Assembly (NCBI GenBank): GCA_001579985.1
Contig: LRSR01008967.1
Location: 1-64,000, forward strand
Reading direction: 5' to 3'
Length of the DNA: 64,000 nt
Source: Hypsibius dujardini
Lineage: Eukaryota; Tardigrada; Eutardigrada; Parachela; Hypsibiidae
In this document: one piece after another, positions 63,726 to 64,000 of the stretch
Layout: every line of letters starts with the position of its first letter
How positions within the stretch are numbered: position 1 is the first letter of the stretch
Program-made: the position numbers and the translations under genes
The notes under the pieces: model-generated
Database searches by the model: none
Seen by the model: the letters and a program-made list of their open reading frames with translations, nothing else
Told to the model about the DNA's origin: nothing

Positions 63726-64000
63726 CTGGAAAAACAAGAACAACACATGCGGTTCAACAAATTATTATTGCTACACACGAAAAAAGCTTCCAGCCAACAC
63801 ATGCAGCAGGAACCAGGTTAATAGAACAAAAGACAAAACAAGGAGAAATTGTACATAATCATTCAAGTCTGTGCAGAAAAAGATGGTGCCAGTGAGGTAC
63901 TGCTTTGATCGTTCAGCAGGATTGGGTCGGATTAAGAGAAAGAGATGACAGACCGTTGTTCCAGGCAAAAACATAGCGGCCACAGCCAAACAGACAATCA
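63726..64000 (-). other. Upstream intron of the Slo gene
   Basis: Sequence 5' of the first Slo exon identified. It should be intronic, possibly with one more linker exon near the edge (a short frame ending near a GTCTGT at about 63956), which I cannot confirm. Confidence 0.35.

Overview
The window is nuclear DNA of a bilaterian animal, most likely a protostome with a compact genome. Nearly every gene I can read is cut into short exons (25-650 nt) by short GT-AG introns, mostly 50-300 nt. The families are animal-specific: a metabotropic glutamate receptor, troponin I, PACS, G-protein alpha-q, Fuseless, a LIN-29/Rotund/Squeeze zinc-finger factor, a Trachealess/NPAS1-3 bHLH-PAS factor, GOPC, a WDR5-like protein, an E93/Mblk-1-like factor and a BK (Slo) potassium channel. 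Fuseless, E93 and Trachealess relatives suggest an ecdysozoan, but I cannot name the phylum from the sequence. No bacterial genes, CRISPR arrays or tRNA genes are visible.

Layout, left to right: two small TA-flanked inverted-repeat elements (211-1249); the mGluR gene (minus, 1310-7371, 14 exons); a 3 kb gap; troponin I (plus, 10314-11405); an unrecognised five-exon gene (minus, 11790-13171) divergent from PACS (plus, 13426-17602, 21 exons); a repeat-rich stretch with a broken Ty3/gypsy-like fragment, an inverted-repeat element carrying CAAAT arrays and a RING-finger fragment (about 18.8-22.7 kb); G-alpha-q (minus, 24039-25669); a second element of the first MITE family (27626-27990); Fuseless (minus, 28205-29867); the LIN-29-like gene (minus, 31551-39907); a sparse region with one inverted repeat and one candidate exon (40-46 kb); the Trachealess-like gene (minus, 46014-52016) with a 942-bp element in an intron; GOPC (minus, 52898-54931) divergent from the WDR5-like gene (plus, 55137-56607); the E93-like gene (plus, 58118-60016); and the 3' part of the BK channel gene (minus, 60993-63725, continuing beyond the window).

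Exons were assigned by reading splice sites and checking that reading phase is preserved across every junction; for the main genes all junctions agree. Several products share neuronal or muscle signalling (mGluR and G-alpha-q upstream, BK channel as a calcium-gated effector, Fuseless at presynaptic terminals, GOPC and PACS in Golgi sorting, troponin I in muscle). Nothing in the sequence shows they are co-regulated, and the clustering may be chance. No clear new multi-gene system is present. The best leads are a small MITE family, an unidentified gene with a duplicated exon motif, an mGluR lacking a key glutamate-binding arginine, and a WDR5 paralogue altered at its peptide-binding site.
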